Source of the DNA: Chlorophyllum brunneum
Taxonomy: Eukaryota > Basidiomycota > Agaricomycetes > Agaricales > Agaricaceae
DNA: 64,000 bases
Assembly (NCBI GenBank): GCA_963576785.1
Contig: OY756146.1
Coordinates: 1,364,001 to 1,428,000 of the forward strand
Direction: 5' to 3'
Shown: positions 1 through 12,534 of the stretch, one piece after another
How positions within the stretch are numbered: the first letter of the stretch is position 1
Layout of the letters: the number at the start of each line of letters is the position of its first letter
Program-made: the position numbers and the translations under genes
The notes under the pieces: model-generated
The model's database searches: none
What the model saw: only the letters and a program-made list of their open reading frames with translations
Told to the model about the DNA's origin: nothing

Positions 1-3000
1 GAGCCCATCTAAACTTGCGCAGGCTTGCTCTCTCCCTCACCAGTATCGGACAGTACTGGGCTTCTTGTCTCGAGGAGTACAGAGGTAATCTACATCGGTC
101 TTTCGACATCCCCTACTTTGAGCATTTCTCCTAGGTCAATTCCGGACTCCCGCTGTCCAGCGTTACCTTCATGACTTATCCATTGAAATGGGGGAGCACA
201 TCAACAGCATTACTTCCACCCTTTCAATCTTTGTCGAAATTGGCAAGTTAGACCCTTCGCTTGGCGTGGGTAGGACTCATAAATCCCTGCATACAGGTGT
301 TCCGATAATCCACTTTTCCCAGAAGCACGCGGCCACAAATTTACTCAACCTTTCGGCTGTTGCAACCTTATTCTCTGGTGTCACCGCGACGACGATTCAG
401 TTCTCATATGCACTTAAGCCCGACCGCCTGTCTATCCCTGTTAACTCGTTTTGGTTCGCTTCACTAGTCTTCAGCATTGCAGCCGTGGTGAACAGCCTGC
501 TAGGGTCCACATGGAAACAAGCTATGTAGTAAGTGGTAGTATTTTTCACACTTCTGTCGAGTCTAGGTTAAGTTTCTGGTCACGTAGCCGTTCACCGGGC
601 CATCGCGTTCCTTGGTGGGTTCTCATTTGGATTAAAAGATCGCCTCTCTTGTTTCTTGTCATGTCCGTCGCGTGCTTTTTATTCGGTTTCTGTTTCTTCG
701 CCTACGCTTCAGGCCAGGTATGACTACTTCCAGTTTGGACAATGCTTCAGCTCATGGTCTTATTCTCCCATTACAGGACCAGATCACGTCAACAATCACC
801 ACCGTTCTAACCGCCCTAACCTCGTTGGGACTGTGCTTGGTATCGGCATGGCTCGCTATGGAGCGCTGGATCTCCGTGCACTACCAGGGAAAGAAATGGC
901 TTGACGAGGCCTTGACGGATATAACAGATACCATGTTTCAGACCAGTGTCGTGGATAGTTCACGTCGCGTGTCGGGAGGGATTGGGTCCGGCTTGGGGGC
1001 TGCGAAACGCGTTGCCTTCCGTGCTCTAATTGTCCTAAGAAGAGGAATATCCGACGCTTGTTCTCGTCTCCACGGCGAAACCGGTGATAATGACTACAAC
1101 CTTCCAGTTTACAATAATGACACCTCCGATCGCTGTTTAGATAGCATTCTGGAAGAACGTCAAACAGATACGGTGAACGCGTCTGAGCCTAGAACTCAAA
1201 TAGCCTTGGCATCCGACGTTGGTCCCTCGGCGCGTAGTTACCCCTCATCGCTAATGGCCTCCCACGAAAACCCTCTTGGCCCCAAACCACACAGACCTAC
1301 GAGCTCACCACCCTCAAATAGCGGGACCATCAGCCCAGGCAAACAACGTTGGCGGGATGCATTTGACACCATCCGTGTGCGCAATACCATCGCCACAAAC
1401 CGGGGAAACGTGCTATCTACCCATCAAGATGCGCCTAATGAAACATCAATAATCTCAGTGATGAGACCCTCTGTTGCAAGGTTCGGATTGGGGCTTGCGG
1501 ATTTGGAGGCAGTACAGGATTTGCCGGTGCATTCCGCGTTGGTGAAGCACTTGCAGTTCTCGCCAGATGGAAAGTATTTGGCAACCTCCAGGTATGTCTT
1601 CGTCTTCTCCATTTTGCCTCACAGCTTATATGTTAGCTGATACTTCTAAATAGCTGGGACCGGACTTCTGTGATCCTCAAAGTCGGAGTAAATCCTTAAC
1701 TTGAGGTTCTATCGACATATTTATGTCACTAAATTAGGATCCCTTCGTTCCGCACCGTATCCTCGCCCATGCCAGAAATTTTGTTGGACAAGCCGCCTGG
1801 TTAGCCGTAACATCTTTTTGTACCCTTGTTCTCATCCTATCGGCTAGGTCCCCTGATGGCAAGTACCTTCTAACAAAGATGACGAAGGGCATGAATGTCT
1901 GGACCACTGAGGTGCTTGCCTACCGCTGTCATTATTAACATCCATATCCTAACTTTTTGTCAGGATGGCGTTTGTTTGAGAACCATTATGCGTAAAGATC
2001 AGGTCGAGGCTATCACTTGGTGTCATCATGATAACAGTAAGCCATAGTGTACTGATCATCAATTTAGCTCATTCAACGAAAACTGTAGAATTTATGTCCG
2101 TCGAGGGCAACAACATTTACCAACTGGCAAGTTTATGAGAGGTTCTGTGTCCGGTGTATGGCTAATCGGGAGCATAGGACATTACTGGATAAGTAATTGA
2201 CATGCGTAGCGCTTTGGTGTTTGGTCTAATATCATATTATCCAGCAACTCAACGTATTCAACCTTGGTTCTGTCAAACTTCATGATGTAGCTATCACACC
2301 CGACGACAGGCGCTTACTCGCCATTGGCCCTCTCCTACAGTCTCCGAGCGGTCTTCTGCCTAGCAGGTCCCGTTCTGAGAAGCGCCTAATTGGTGTGCTC
2401 TAGATCAATCTCAACACACACAGATACTAAATTAATCTTCCATAGTGTTCAACACAGAACATCAGCAAACCGAATGGTACGCTCTCCCTCGGAACAATAA
2501 GCTGGTCCAGAGTGATCAGGGCTGATACTCGTCGACAGCCAGGTGCCAATATTGAATGATGTCCGAGACATCACACTGGTGGAAACGTCTCGAGGTGAAC
2601 TAGTCGCCTTGATCAGCTGTGAGAACGAGGCGCCTCCTCAGCTTTGGAGGTTGGAAATTCTGAAAGGGGTTGGGGGAGGAAGGGAGTCCTCAAGACTGAC
2701 GTTGCGGTGCGTAGCACTTTTTCTAGTAAACCCCTGTCTTCAACTGGGTGTAGACATACGTATATGCCCAAGTTAAGGGTCGATTTTGCTGGGCCCAGTT
2801 ACTTTGGTGGTCATAAAGATGAACTGGTTCTATGTGCAGGAAAGAGTGAGTGGACGTATGCGTATGTCGCTCGTGTATGATTAGCTACTGATGCCTACCC
2901 GAGAGGGTGATATCTTCATTTGGGAGACGGAATCCGGGGCCTTGCTTCGTCATATTCGCCCACGAGCCGGCACAGGGGATCTGACTTGCATCGCCTGGAA

Positions 3001-3277
3001 CCAGGCCGCGACTGATTCCGTCATGTTTGCTACGGGAAATCACGACGGTACGGTGCAGATCTGGAGTAAACCATCAGACCCACGGGTTATTGCGTCCGAG
3101 GAGCCCAATAATCACGACCAGCAACTTACGGAGAAAAGTTCTCTTGTGTATGGTGAAATTGGACAGCCGAGTAATTCAAACGCAAGCATCCATGGGGCTG
3201 CCGGATGGCCGATTTCGCACAACTCAGAACCTAGCGACGACTTTCATGTTGACTCTCAAATGCGCTGTGGATATTGA
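1..3277 (+). CDS. Membrane-anchored WD40 protein, Gid7/WDR26-like, copy 1 (5' end outside window)
   Basis: Multi-exon gene whose 5' part lies before base 1; the first ~85 bases match an internal exon of the second copy at 17468-21821. An exon near 135-243 encodes QFRTPAVQRYLHDLSIEMGE, almost identical in copy 2. Three exons (about 297-529, 590-717, 778-1590) carry four hydrophobic spans and then a Ser/Pro-rich cytosolic-type linker. WD40 blades follow from about 1530: SPDGKYLATS, SWDRTS at about 1650, SPDGKYLLTK near 1855, DGTVQIW near 3047; the gene stops at 3277. The late order (LNDVRDITL, FGGH.DELVLCAGK, GDIFIWETESG) resembles the propeller of the GID E3 ligase subunit Gid7/WDR26. That family likeness is my inference; membrane anchoring is seen directly as hydrophobic segments. 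Function is unknown. Apart from the missing start, no frame break was found. Confidence 0.82.
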
Positions 3278-5188
3278 TGTTGGGACAGGTTGTGCCACTG
3301 ATGGGGAACTTTTGAACACCAAGTCCAGGTTGGTGATTTTTTGATGACGACAGACCTTGCTTTGTCCATTCGTATTCTGTGACTCATAAATGTACTCTTG
3401 TGGGATCTCTAAACGTTGCCGTGACGCTGGATGGTAAATCTGACACATAGGGAATAATAACAGTGCAAAAGAGATGAAAAACGCTACTCACCCGACCTAG
3501 CTAGTCTCTGAGGAGATTGAGCTGGTGCTGCGAACAATGTGGGGATCGTCATTCTGTTAACCATAGAGTCGACGAGATAAGTGTAGAGAGACATCCGGAA
3601 CGCTTTCGACTTCTGAGCGGCTTCAAGATCGTACACTACCAATCAACCAAAGATGGACCATGCACCAATGGGACGGGTATCGAGACTTAATGTCCCTACC
3701 TGTCAGGTCAGTAAACTCATGGTGGATTTCCGATACCCGCCATGTTTCCTTAAAGCTGGATAAGCCGGACTGTCCATTCATGATATAGCACTCTGAGCTA
3801 TTGCCAGAACAAAGTACAACTTGGATCAGGGATATCCCGTCATTAGTCGTTGGTGTCAAATCTTTCATTGTCCGGATTACACAGTCGATGGGGGAAGTAA
3901 ATTCGTATGTCCAACACCCGGAAGCGACCAGGGGAAATGATAAGGATATAGAGAGGGAGGGGTCTGGAGTAGTTGGACAAGTTCGCCGGCGCTGGTTGTT
4001 CTCTCCTTGCTATCTATTACTCTACCCTGGACACCCTTACTTGAATATCAGTTACTAACAGAGTATAACTGGTACTGTTATTGGTTACGGTTATAGTTAG
4101 TGATGGGTTATAACTTTGATGTAACAACCTGATAGTGCCCGTCGGCATTGACAGGTATATCTTCAACCCGATAGAATATAATACTTCACCAAGGCTATTC
4201 TAGTTTGCGCAATGCATTACGCAGCTGGGAAGCCTGGTATGTTCTTCCCAAATCAACTTAGCGGAACTTTTTTATTTTTCACCTAATCACGGGACCTCCC
4301 GGTTTGCAGCGCTGATCTTCGAAGATGAGCTGGAGTTGCATGAGCTGGCTGATACGGATACCGATGGGGTTGATAAGTATGATGATGGTTCTATTGGTGT
4401 AATTCTAATGTCGTAGTTTCTCATGTGTTAAATTGGCTTCAGCTCTTAGTAGAGTTGGCGTGTAACCGAGTTTACCATAACTATATGTAACTAGTTACTA
4501 ACCCACGCATCGCTGGTCTGTATCGGTCTTGGAGGCCTTCACTGACAGGTATGGCTACACCGACCTCCCCCTTTCCGTTTGGGCCGCAGTAAATATTGTT
4601 CCAGGGCATGATTGTGAGTTTTGACAACATTTTGGCCAAAGCCAAACGAGATTGGATGATGATCCCTTCATGTTGGCTAAATTACCAATTCGAGCTAAGA
4701 TGGCTACGTTTTAGACGTTCTTGACTGATCAGGCCTACAGGTAAGTGCATTTGCGCCGGATAAACATCTGAGAGTGCTTCAGCTTCTGAGCGGGTTGGGC
4801 ATGAAACATTGATCATCAGTCATCGGCTGATGATAGCACTGCCACAACGTCATCGACCAGTGTGCAGTGTTGGGAACCCAAGTAATAGAAAAGATGGGTA
4901 ATGGGTGGGGCTAAAGGTGAAACGGCGGATCCTGAATTTAGTAGTCAGTGACCATGTCGCGTTAGACCTTGACAGTCACGACAGCTTCTCCGGATCCATC
5001 ATGTATCATCAGTGTTCATCAAAATTCGCGTACGGAACAGCTCTTAACTATCCTGGCTTGATGTTATCATTTTCTGCGTTCCTAGATGAGAGAGAGGGTA
5101 TATCAAGGCATGGACGGACTAAAAGACGTACGCCATTGAGATACTCTCCTCCTACTTATCATTCAGACTACTACCAGCGCCAACACAA
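3278..5188. other. Intergenic, no gene recognised
   Basis: About 1.9 kb with no convincing coding region on either strand; open frames here are short and lack recognisable motifs. The part around 4030-4510 is AT-rich and full of short GTTAC/GTAAC and TAACTAGTTA-like palindromic strings. No terminal repeats of a transposon could be established by eye. Confidence 0.5.
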
Positions 5189-6846
5189 TGGACGTCCAGA
5201 GTCAATCGGCACTTCTTCAGCAATTGGCGGTGGGTATACTACGGGTAAAACAGGTTCAGGTGCGTCAGGTCTTAGTCGACTTTTTTTCGGGGCACATCAG
5301 TTTACGCGGAAACACAGTACGCTAGCCGTATGTCTTCAATTCCCTCTTCGCATAGTGCCATCCTCATCCACATACCATCAAGTCGCTGGTGTTACAATTG
5401 TGGTATGACTATGACCCTCGGCCTTGTCTGACTATACTCAAGCCCTTGCAGGCACTGGATTGGCTATTGACATTTGAACTGGAGGTTTCTCTTGTGTGGA
5501 ATTCTCGATGGAATGCGATGAAAGTGCTATATCTCTTCACCCGCTATCTACCGTTCGTCTTCATCCCCATCCTATTCTACCGTAAGCACAATTTTGGTTC
5601 GGAATTGGTGTAGGACGTCTACTTATTGCAGCAGAGCAATTTGGTTATGTCCCTTCCCAGGCTGCCTGTGTTTTATTATATGATCCTGGCGCCTGTGAGT
5701 GCCGTTTTTGGCTTATGACACTGGATTTTTTTATTCTGACATTTATCTTGGCTTGGACGCAACAGGCCTGATTATGATTGCTGCCTGCTGTGCTGAACGT
5801 GAGCATGTTCCTGATCTCTTTTCAAAGTCAACCACGGTTGGGTCTTGCTAAGCAAGGGGATATATTACACAGTGACACTGACAATTCGAACATGGGCCAT
5901 TTGGGGGAAGGGAAAACACCTAACTTATCTTCTGTTTGGCGCATTTTTCCTGGTGTGGGTGGCGGCATTCGTTCTTCTAGGGCTTTACATAAAGAATACC
6001 AATCGTGAGTGTTCCGCTCTTGTCATCGGACCAAGCTGACACTATCAAAACAGAGACGAAGTCGCCAGTCCCTCAGATAGTTGAATGCATCATTTTGAGC
6101 TCTGCCCCATATTTGGTGTCATTCTTCATAGTTCTTGCAGCCTATGACGCGAGTATGTCTTTATCTTCTCGCCTTAGCACTGGGGAAAAATAATATTGAT
6201 CACATACCTGGTCCATCTGCAGCCATACTTATCCTGATGATCATCCAAGGTGTCAGAGCACGTGAGACTTCCTCATTGTTTTTGCGGAGGGATCTGACTC
6301 GTCTGGACATTCAGTTCAATTTGGTGGGGATTCACGACTCTTAAAAGTAGTGTATCGTGACGGTGGGTGACGAGTTTGACATCTCCGCTCTTCTGCCTTG
6401 CTCAACGCATTTCTCTCGAAGGTATCATCTACTATGTATATTTGTTCGGTATGAATCCCAGCCTTAATGAAGCGTTAGCCTGATTATATCACAGGTCTCT
6501 CACTACTCAATGCTGTCGTTATTCTCACACTTCCGGTATGTTGAACCCCCGTCCGATAGCATGAGACCTGATCAAAAAATCAATTATCGCAGAGGGACTA
6601 CGTCAGCCTCCTGGTGGTGTAATAGTCTTACCTTTCATGGTGTTTTCTTCCGTTGACTGGGGTTTTATATTCAGGTTGACGGCAGTCGTGCACTCTGTCC
6701 TTGCTTGTAGAGTGGTTTTACATATACGCGAGCAAGCGCGACGACGGCCGGACTTGGAGAGCGAGTTTGAGGATGACCCAACCTTGCAGACCCTGGAATG
6801 TGTTCCAGGGCGGTCCCAGGAAACAACAACAAGGGGTGTCATCTAG
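5189..6846 (+). CDS. DUF6533-domain integral membrane protein
   Basis: Fungal seven-span membrane protein of the DUF6533 family, common in multigene sets in Agaricomycetes and of unknown function. The start is the ATG at 5189 (MDVQSQSALLQQLA). The diagnostic DUF6533 core is encoded around 5375-5581: YHQVAGVTIV, a 49-base intron, then ALDWLLTFELEVSLVWNSRW and a membrane span. Further exons carry RTWAIWGKG with a following span (about 5895-6003), PYLVSFFIVLAAYDA (about 6110), EGIIYYVYLF then GLSLLNAVVILTLP (6420-6538), and a final exon LTAVVHSVLACRVVLHIRE that ends in an acidic and Ser/Thr-rich cytosolic tail at 6846. At least seven short introns of about 45-65 bases are needed; exact borders of the first two exons are uncertain. 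The exon order and motifs match the family, so I regard it as intact. Confidence 0.75.
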
Positions 6847-8275
6847 GAAGCGCACATGCTCATTTCCTGTACACAGGGGTTATCGTAGTGGCTGTATAAT
6901 CGGCGTGTATTCAATTCCTGTACATATAATCCGCTACTGAGGCTTAAGGTCTGAAGGCTTGATGTAGACTTGGATGTGTACCTTGTTAAATTATGTGTAT
7001 ATGAGGCGTTTCTCTGTTGAGGCGATGAACTATCGGCGAGATGCATCATGGGCACGGTGAACCAGGCGGGATATCACTGGTCGATAGATATACCTCGATG
7101 CGGGGGTTGGCTGAGAGGCTGCACGGTGCTATGGGTCCTGCAACCTTGTAACCGAATTTGTGTCAACAGGTTGGGGTATTCCTGGCGGTGGACAGAGCCC
7201 TGCTCACAAATCCAGCGTTATGTACAAGAATAATTCTCGGAACTGCGAATGACTGCTGCAGATGGTCTGGGAAAGGGCACGCAGAATGGTGGTGCAGGAA
7301 GCCAGAGGGTTTTCTGGGAAATGAAATCAGGAATCTTAGTTGGGCGGCTGCGTAGGTGAGAAGGAAGTGATAGGGGAGACATATATGGGTTTCGATTCAC
7401 ACCCCGTCTCTTCCTCTTGTATCACGTCCGACCGCAGCCGGATGATCAGTAAAGGGGCTGCTGTGGCGCTGAACTTGATAGATCTTTGTGTTCGGCGGGT
7501 TCTGTCTACATGGATCCTGCGAGAAGAAGGCAAGAATTACAATCATTGGGTAAAAGGGTGAAATTAACAGGAAGGGTGGCAGCGGTGGCGCACTATGCCG
7601 TAATATGCGCCTTACTGGTGGAGGCCCGAAGCGCTGCCGTGACGTGACAACTGTTAAGAGGTCATGTATCCTCAGTTCCATCCACAGGTCAGGCGTGCAA
7701 TCCGTTGAATCACAGGTCAACAAGCACTCGGTCGGGTTTTCGGCAACCCTAGATGTACTGACAGCCTGCTTGAACGTGTCTCAGCTTCATAGGATTGCTA
7801 TCAAGCTTAAAGAATAGCCATTCATTCATGAGCATTTGAGCCCGCGGTCACCAGGAATTAACCGCTGCTTCATAGGATCGCTACACTCTGTAAACGCCCT
7901 TCCACTTCTAAAGCCATCCGCTCTGTTTAAGGAGATCATCACTCGTCCGGCGCGCTATTCGATCCCAGGCTGCATCCACCAGGCGTTAGATGACGCGATT
8001 CGGTCGGCCTCATGGCTGGAGTACGCAGATAATTGAAACCCTCCCTTATCGACACCCAATGAGATACGTCAAGAACTCTCCATGGACGAAATGCGGTCCA
8101 TGTTTGATATACATAATACTTTCGGTGCTCCTTCTTTACTGCGCTGGAACCATGATGACCTCGCTTCCCTGCACATGAGCGCGTAGTCTGACGCTCACGA
8201 ACTCATATATGGGCGTTTACAATTGGGTATATCAAGAGTCGATCCAGCAGGATTTCAGCAGCAACTGACAACGTG
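6847..8275. other. Intergenic, no gene recognised
   Basis: About 1.4 kb between the DUF6533 gene and the next membrane protein gene. Open frames on both strands are short, overlap each other and carry no domain I recognise. The last few hundred bases presumably hold the promoter of the gene starting at 8276. Confidence 0.5.
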
Positions 8276-10677
8276 ATGGCCCAAACTCCTGTGGTAACAC
8301 CACTCCTTGGCAATCCCCAAGTCCTGTACACAGATCGAGAGAAGGGACCGACTTCGCAAAGTCGTCAAAGTCCCTGGTGGCTTCCTCAGCCTCTGGATGA
8401 TCCTCGTGTTTGGCGTCCGCTCAGCATAGCTTCTGGTCCCTTTCCTATACTATGTTTTATTTGGATATTTTTCGCTTTCACTTCAAAGGCACCTGTTCCC
8501 CTTCCGGATTACTTTGTTCCCATTGTTCGGGCTCACACTCAAAGTACTACGATGGTTGTCGCTATAATTGCAACCATAATTTCCGCCTACGTATCCTTGT
8601 GAGCTGATGGTCTTCATTACCGTTTTCAACACCCTAGCTAACGCCGAGGGTCCCTATCCCAGCTTTTTCTCTCTCGCTGTTCGCTACATCATCACGATCC
8701 TTCTCGCAACTAGTTCCACTTCCCTCGACGTCCTCTCCTCTGCAACTCGTATCGCCCAAAAAACTGTGTGGTTGCATGACCTGAGAGTGAAGTGGACGTG
8801 GATCGTTCTTGTCGCGTATTTAGGGATCAACTTGCAAACTTCGGCGTAAGCAACTGATACAGCCACTATTCATCTCACCTGGTCTGAATCGTTAATATTA
8901 GCCTGACCTCCTTTTTCACCATTCGCGAAATCAAAGTCACCCAGGGTTTGAGTGGTCACGACGTTGACATGGCTAGCCCTCGTATACTGCAGGAAGGTGC
9001 GCGGGTTTTAATCCCTCGAGGTCAGTTCCTTCTCGTTGCCAAGTTGACCTACTGACTGGATGTTTGATACAAAGCCTATGGGCAATTAACTTCGGCTTTC
9101 TTCCAAAGCATCATGATAAGCTCTCTTCAGTTTGAGAGAAACATATCAACTACCTTCAACTTCAACGGCTACACGTATCTCAGTCCTACCGGTACGGGAT
9201 CCTTTCACATATTTGGTGACATGAATGACAGTTTTTCCAGGTGGGATTCAACCCGCATCTTTTGTACCAACTCACGTCGTACACTTAACGAACAAGACCA
9301 ACTTGATTGCACCTCCGAACCTGCAGGACATCACCGGAAATAAACACACCATGCTCCCATTCAATAAGACGATGCAACTGGTACAACAGGGGCTGACGGC
9401 TGATGTTGATTGCCGAGTGGGAGACTCTCAAGCTCTGACTACGTATCAAGCTTCATTGGAGAATCTGGGGACCAGTGTAAACCTTACACTGGTAGATTTG
9501 GCCGTAACGTGCCCTGCAACAAACCGGACGTCCCGTATAGGTAAGAACCGGTTCCGCTCGCCCGAAAAATATACGGTACTGACCTGAATTAGGTCCAGTC
9601 GTGTACGAAACGGGGGACCCGAACGTAGGAAGTGTTCTTGCAAACATATGCCAAATCCCGAACACAAGTAGCTGGGGTCAGTCTATCCAATTCAGCGTTG
9701 CAACACTCCTCATACATATACATGGATCCACAGATGTTATCTTTAGGACGACGCCGCCTTACAGCATACTCGATAGAACGATTTGTACAGTCACCCCTCA
9801 AATCACGACTGTTAATGTTACATACAGCAACCCACAAGACCCACAATCGTTAACCACTCTCAAGGTCTCACAACCGATTCACATATCCAATGATGTTCCC
9901 GTCTGGGCATTCCAGGCTCTGGAGGTGCTGTTATTCAACGTCGTCCTGGGGCAAAGTACGCTCGGCAGTGCGATCGGTAACGCGTGGTTGTTGACTCCGG
10001 GCAGCCAGGCACAAGTGAACCTCGCAGGGGCTATGGTACGCTTCACATATCTGATATTCCCGTTTGCCCGGAAGGCTGATTGATGGGCAGAACACCTACA
10101 TCAGAGCTGGGATTGAATTCTTTGGAACGGTAACCTGCAGCGCTGTCTCTTGGCGCCCTTGACTTACCATTACTTCCAGGTCGTGCGCCAGCTGTATACC
10201 CAACCCGACAGCATATTCTTCCCAGGAGGATGGGATAGTATATCCGACCCTATGCGTACACAGATCAACGGCACATTTGTCGCAACAACATACGGCTGGT
10301 ACCAGGAACACCGGGTCGCACCACTTTTCCTCCTACCAACTACCCTCACCATCGTTGCGACATACATACTCTTGGCCTATGGTGTCGCACTTGCAATCAA
10401 ACACAAAGATCAGTTCCTCAAAGAAGACGCAGATTTCGACCCTACGAATATCGTCCACATCATTGCGGCGCACGCGCCTGAAACGAGGACGAGCGACTTC
10501 AGGACATTCTCGGATCAACCAGCTGGATACATCAAGAAGATCTGGGTAAGGCTGAGGCATCGGGAAGGTATCAGGGCATTTGACGTTTCGACGACAGAGG
10601 ATGGAAATCCTACTGCTGGAGGACATCCTGGTGGACGTGACTCCGGTGTTCGTGATTCAACATCGCAAATCAAGTAG
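8276..10677 (+). CDS. Large unrecognised membrane protein with glycosylated ectodomain
   Basis: Start ATG at 8276 (MAQTPVVTPLLGNPQ). Exon 1 gives a Pro-rich cytosolic head and two membrane spans (about 8430-8598). An intron at about 8599-8662 joins FFSLAVRYIITILLATS, with a further span near WTWIVLVAYLGI. The middle (about 8900-10060) encodes a long non-hydrophobic segment with several N-glycosylation sequons (NIS, NKT, NLT, NRT, NVT) and paired Cys. The last exon (about 10186-10677) carries sequon NGT, then a strong span PLFLLPTTLTIVATYILLAY and a cytosolic tail. About five introns are needed. The layout, N-terminal spans, ectodomain and one C-terminal span, recurs in uncharacterised Agaricomycete proteins as far as I recall, but I cannot name a domain. 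It could be a receptor or cell-surface protein; that is a guess. No obvious lesion. Confidence 0.65.
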
Positions 10678-11394
10678 AAACTGAGGATGTATGTAGGAAG
10701 ACAGAGAGAATGGGAAGACAGATGATTGGGTTCTGGTGTGATTTGTTTCATCTCGCTTGTGATGACTGGCTACGATTACTTAGCACATCTAGGCTGCGTG
10801 TTTGCATTGCATGTATTCAGGCCCAAATACCGATGAAACATAAACCATATGCACATCTACTGGCCTTAAGGCCCGAGGTGGGACACCATTTTTTGTAGAA
10901 TCGCAAGCTGAAGGGATTTTTATTTATGTCGTTGCATCTGCCGAAAACTCAACGTTAACTCAGGCCACTAACGTAGTTTCTTGACAGATATGACGCTCCA
11001 GCACATCCGTAGAGGACCACAATTATCCAAATGAACAACGTCCTATAGTACCCGCCCTCATACCTAGACCGGCACAACTGGGAGTGATTGACCGAGGGCA
11101 GGATACCGAGAAACCACCCCATGGTTTCGTAAAGCAGCCCCGCATCTGCTTCCTGCCTTTCCACAGCACGCTTGGTCAAACAATTGCAGTTTTCTAGCGT
11201 TTGTTCCAATAACCCACGAGTCCATTCACGTTGTATATTACATGGCAGGCGTCCAAAATGCAAAAGCTGTGGATGGGCTCAGACAGCTAAAACAATATGA
11301 CACGATTCCAAAGGCAACAAGGCAACAGAGGCAAACGAACCCACTACCTGAAGGGGTGACGACACTGCTCGACCAGCGAGCTGCGGTTACTCAG
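10678..11394. other. Intergenic, no gene recognised
   Basis: About 700 bases after the membrane protein gene. A 102-codon open frame on the minus strand (10955-11263) shows no family likeness and may be chance or 3' sequence of the fragmentary gene upstream of it on that strand. Confidence 0.4.
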
Positions 11395-12250
11395 TCACCA
11401 TTTCATTGAACTTTAGCTCACCCAACACACACGTCGTTCCCGGCCCGTTCAAATACAGGTTGATCCAGCATAATGTTCTCCGAGGTGTAACAATGCGTCA
11501 GTGAGATGATCCTGTACTGTGGATCAATCTTTTCGTAGCCCAGATTCAACATTCCATGCCAGCACTCCCTACTATTTCATGCGATGCGCCTTCCACTTCA
11601 TACCTTTCATCATGTCCATCACTTCTGCTGCGCCCACAACATCGGCCACATTAAGATGTATCTCAAGTGAACGTGAAATAAGCTTCCATATTTTGGATCT
11701 CCTTCGGAATTGACCTAATGGGCAGACGCTTATGCTCATGCAACGGGACCGGTTTGCATGGATCAGATTTACCTGATGTACTTACTGTCATGGATAGGTA
11801 ACTTCACCTATAGGCGCCTTCACGTGTACAGGGACTGCAGGCAATGCATTCGCCTCTAACTGCAACAAGCCGTGCTGGATGATACGGTAGGTCGGCGTGA
11901 TGGCAGATCACAGATTCACCACTTCTCATGACGCTCAGGAAGTACACCATGATCTCCATGGAAGAAATTTCAATGCTCCAACATGGCAGTCCCCAACACA
12001 CACTCTTCACCGCGTCAAAAGGCTTGAGGCTTGTCAAGAGTTTGGCATGGTTTTCCAGCTATGTGGCTCTGAATGCCACCAGTTATGGTCAGCGATTTCA
12101 GTGCTGCATACTAACTTTTGGAGACCCAAGGCCTCACAGCCACCTCAATTGAAAGACCTTGTCGGAAGCGGATCGAGGTGCAGACAGAGAATAAGGCGAA
12201 CATTGGTGTTTCACGTCGGGAGCACACGTCTCCGCTCAGCTTATCCATAT
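11395..12250 (-). pseudogene. Exon-like fragments of an unrecognised gene
   Basis: On the minus strand three protein-like segments occur in consistent order, separated by intron-sized gaps: a piece ending LLQLEANALPAVPVHVKAP (about 11820-11885), a piece with SLEIHLNVADVVGAAEVMDM (about 11580-11700), and a piece with NLGYEKIDPQYRIISLTHCY then NIMLDQPVFERAGND (about 11420-11545). Their composition looks coding rather than random. I found no start codon, no complete splice chain and no family I can name. It may be a small multi-exon gene or a decaying one; the type chosen reflects that no intact frame could be assembled. Confidence 0.3.
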
Positions 12251-12534
12251 GCGTGAGTTTAAGTCGGTGCTTAAGCGTTTAAGCTTGAGAAAGGACCGAG
12301 GAAGGAGCGAATAGACGCTGTTCTAGTTAAATGTGCTTTCGGGCCATCGCCCATATAATATCAGCCTCGATTATCCATCCCCGTGGCTTCGCGTTTCGGT
12401 TTCGTGACACGGCAACATTCTCAGTCATCTATATGCCCTACAAAACCATACTGGATATATCAGACAGAAAAATGGATGGGGGAACGAGAAGAGCACCTCA
12501 AGACGTCAATGTATCGCTTATTTAAGGTAAAAGG

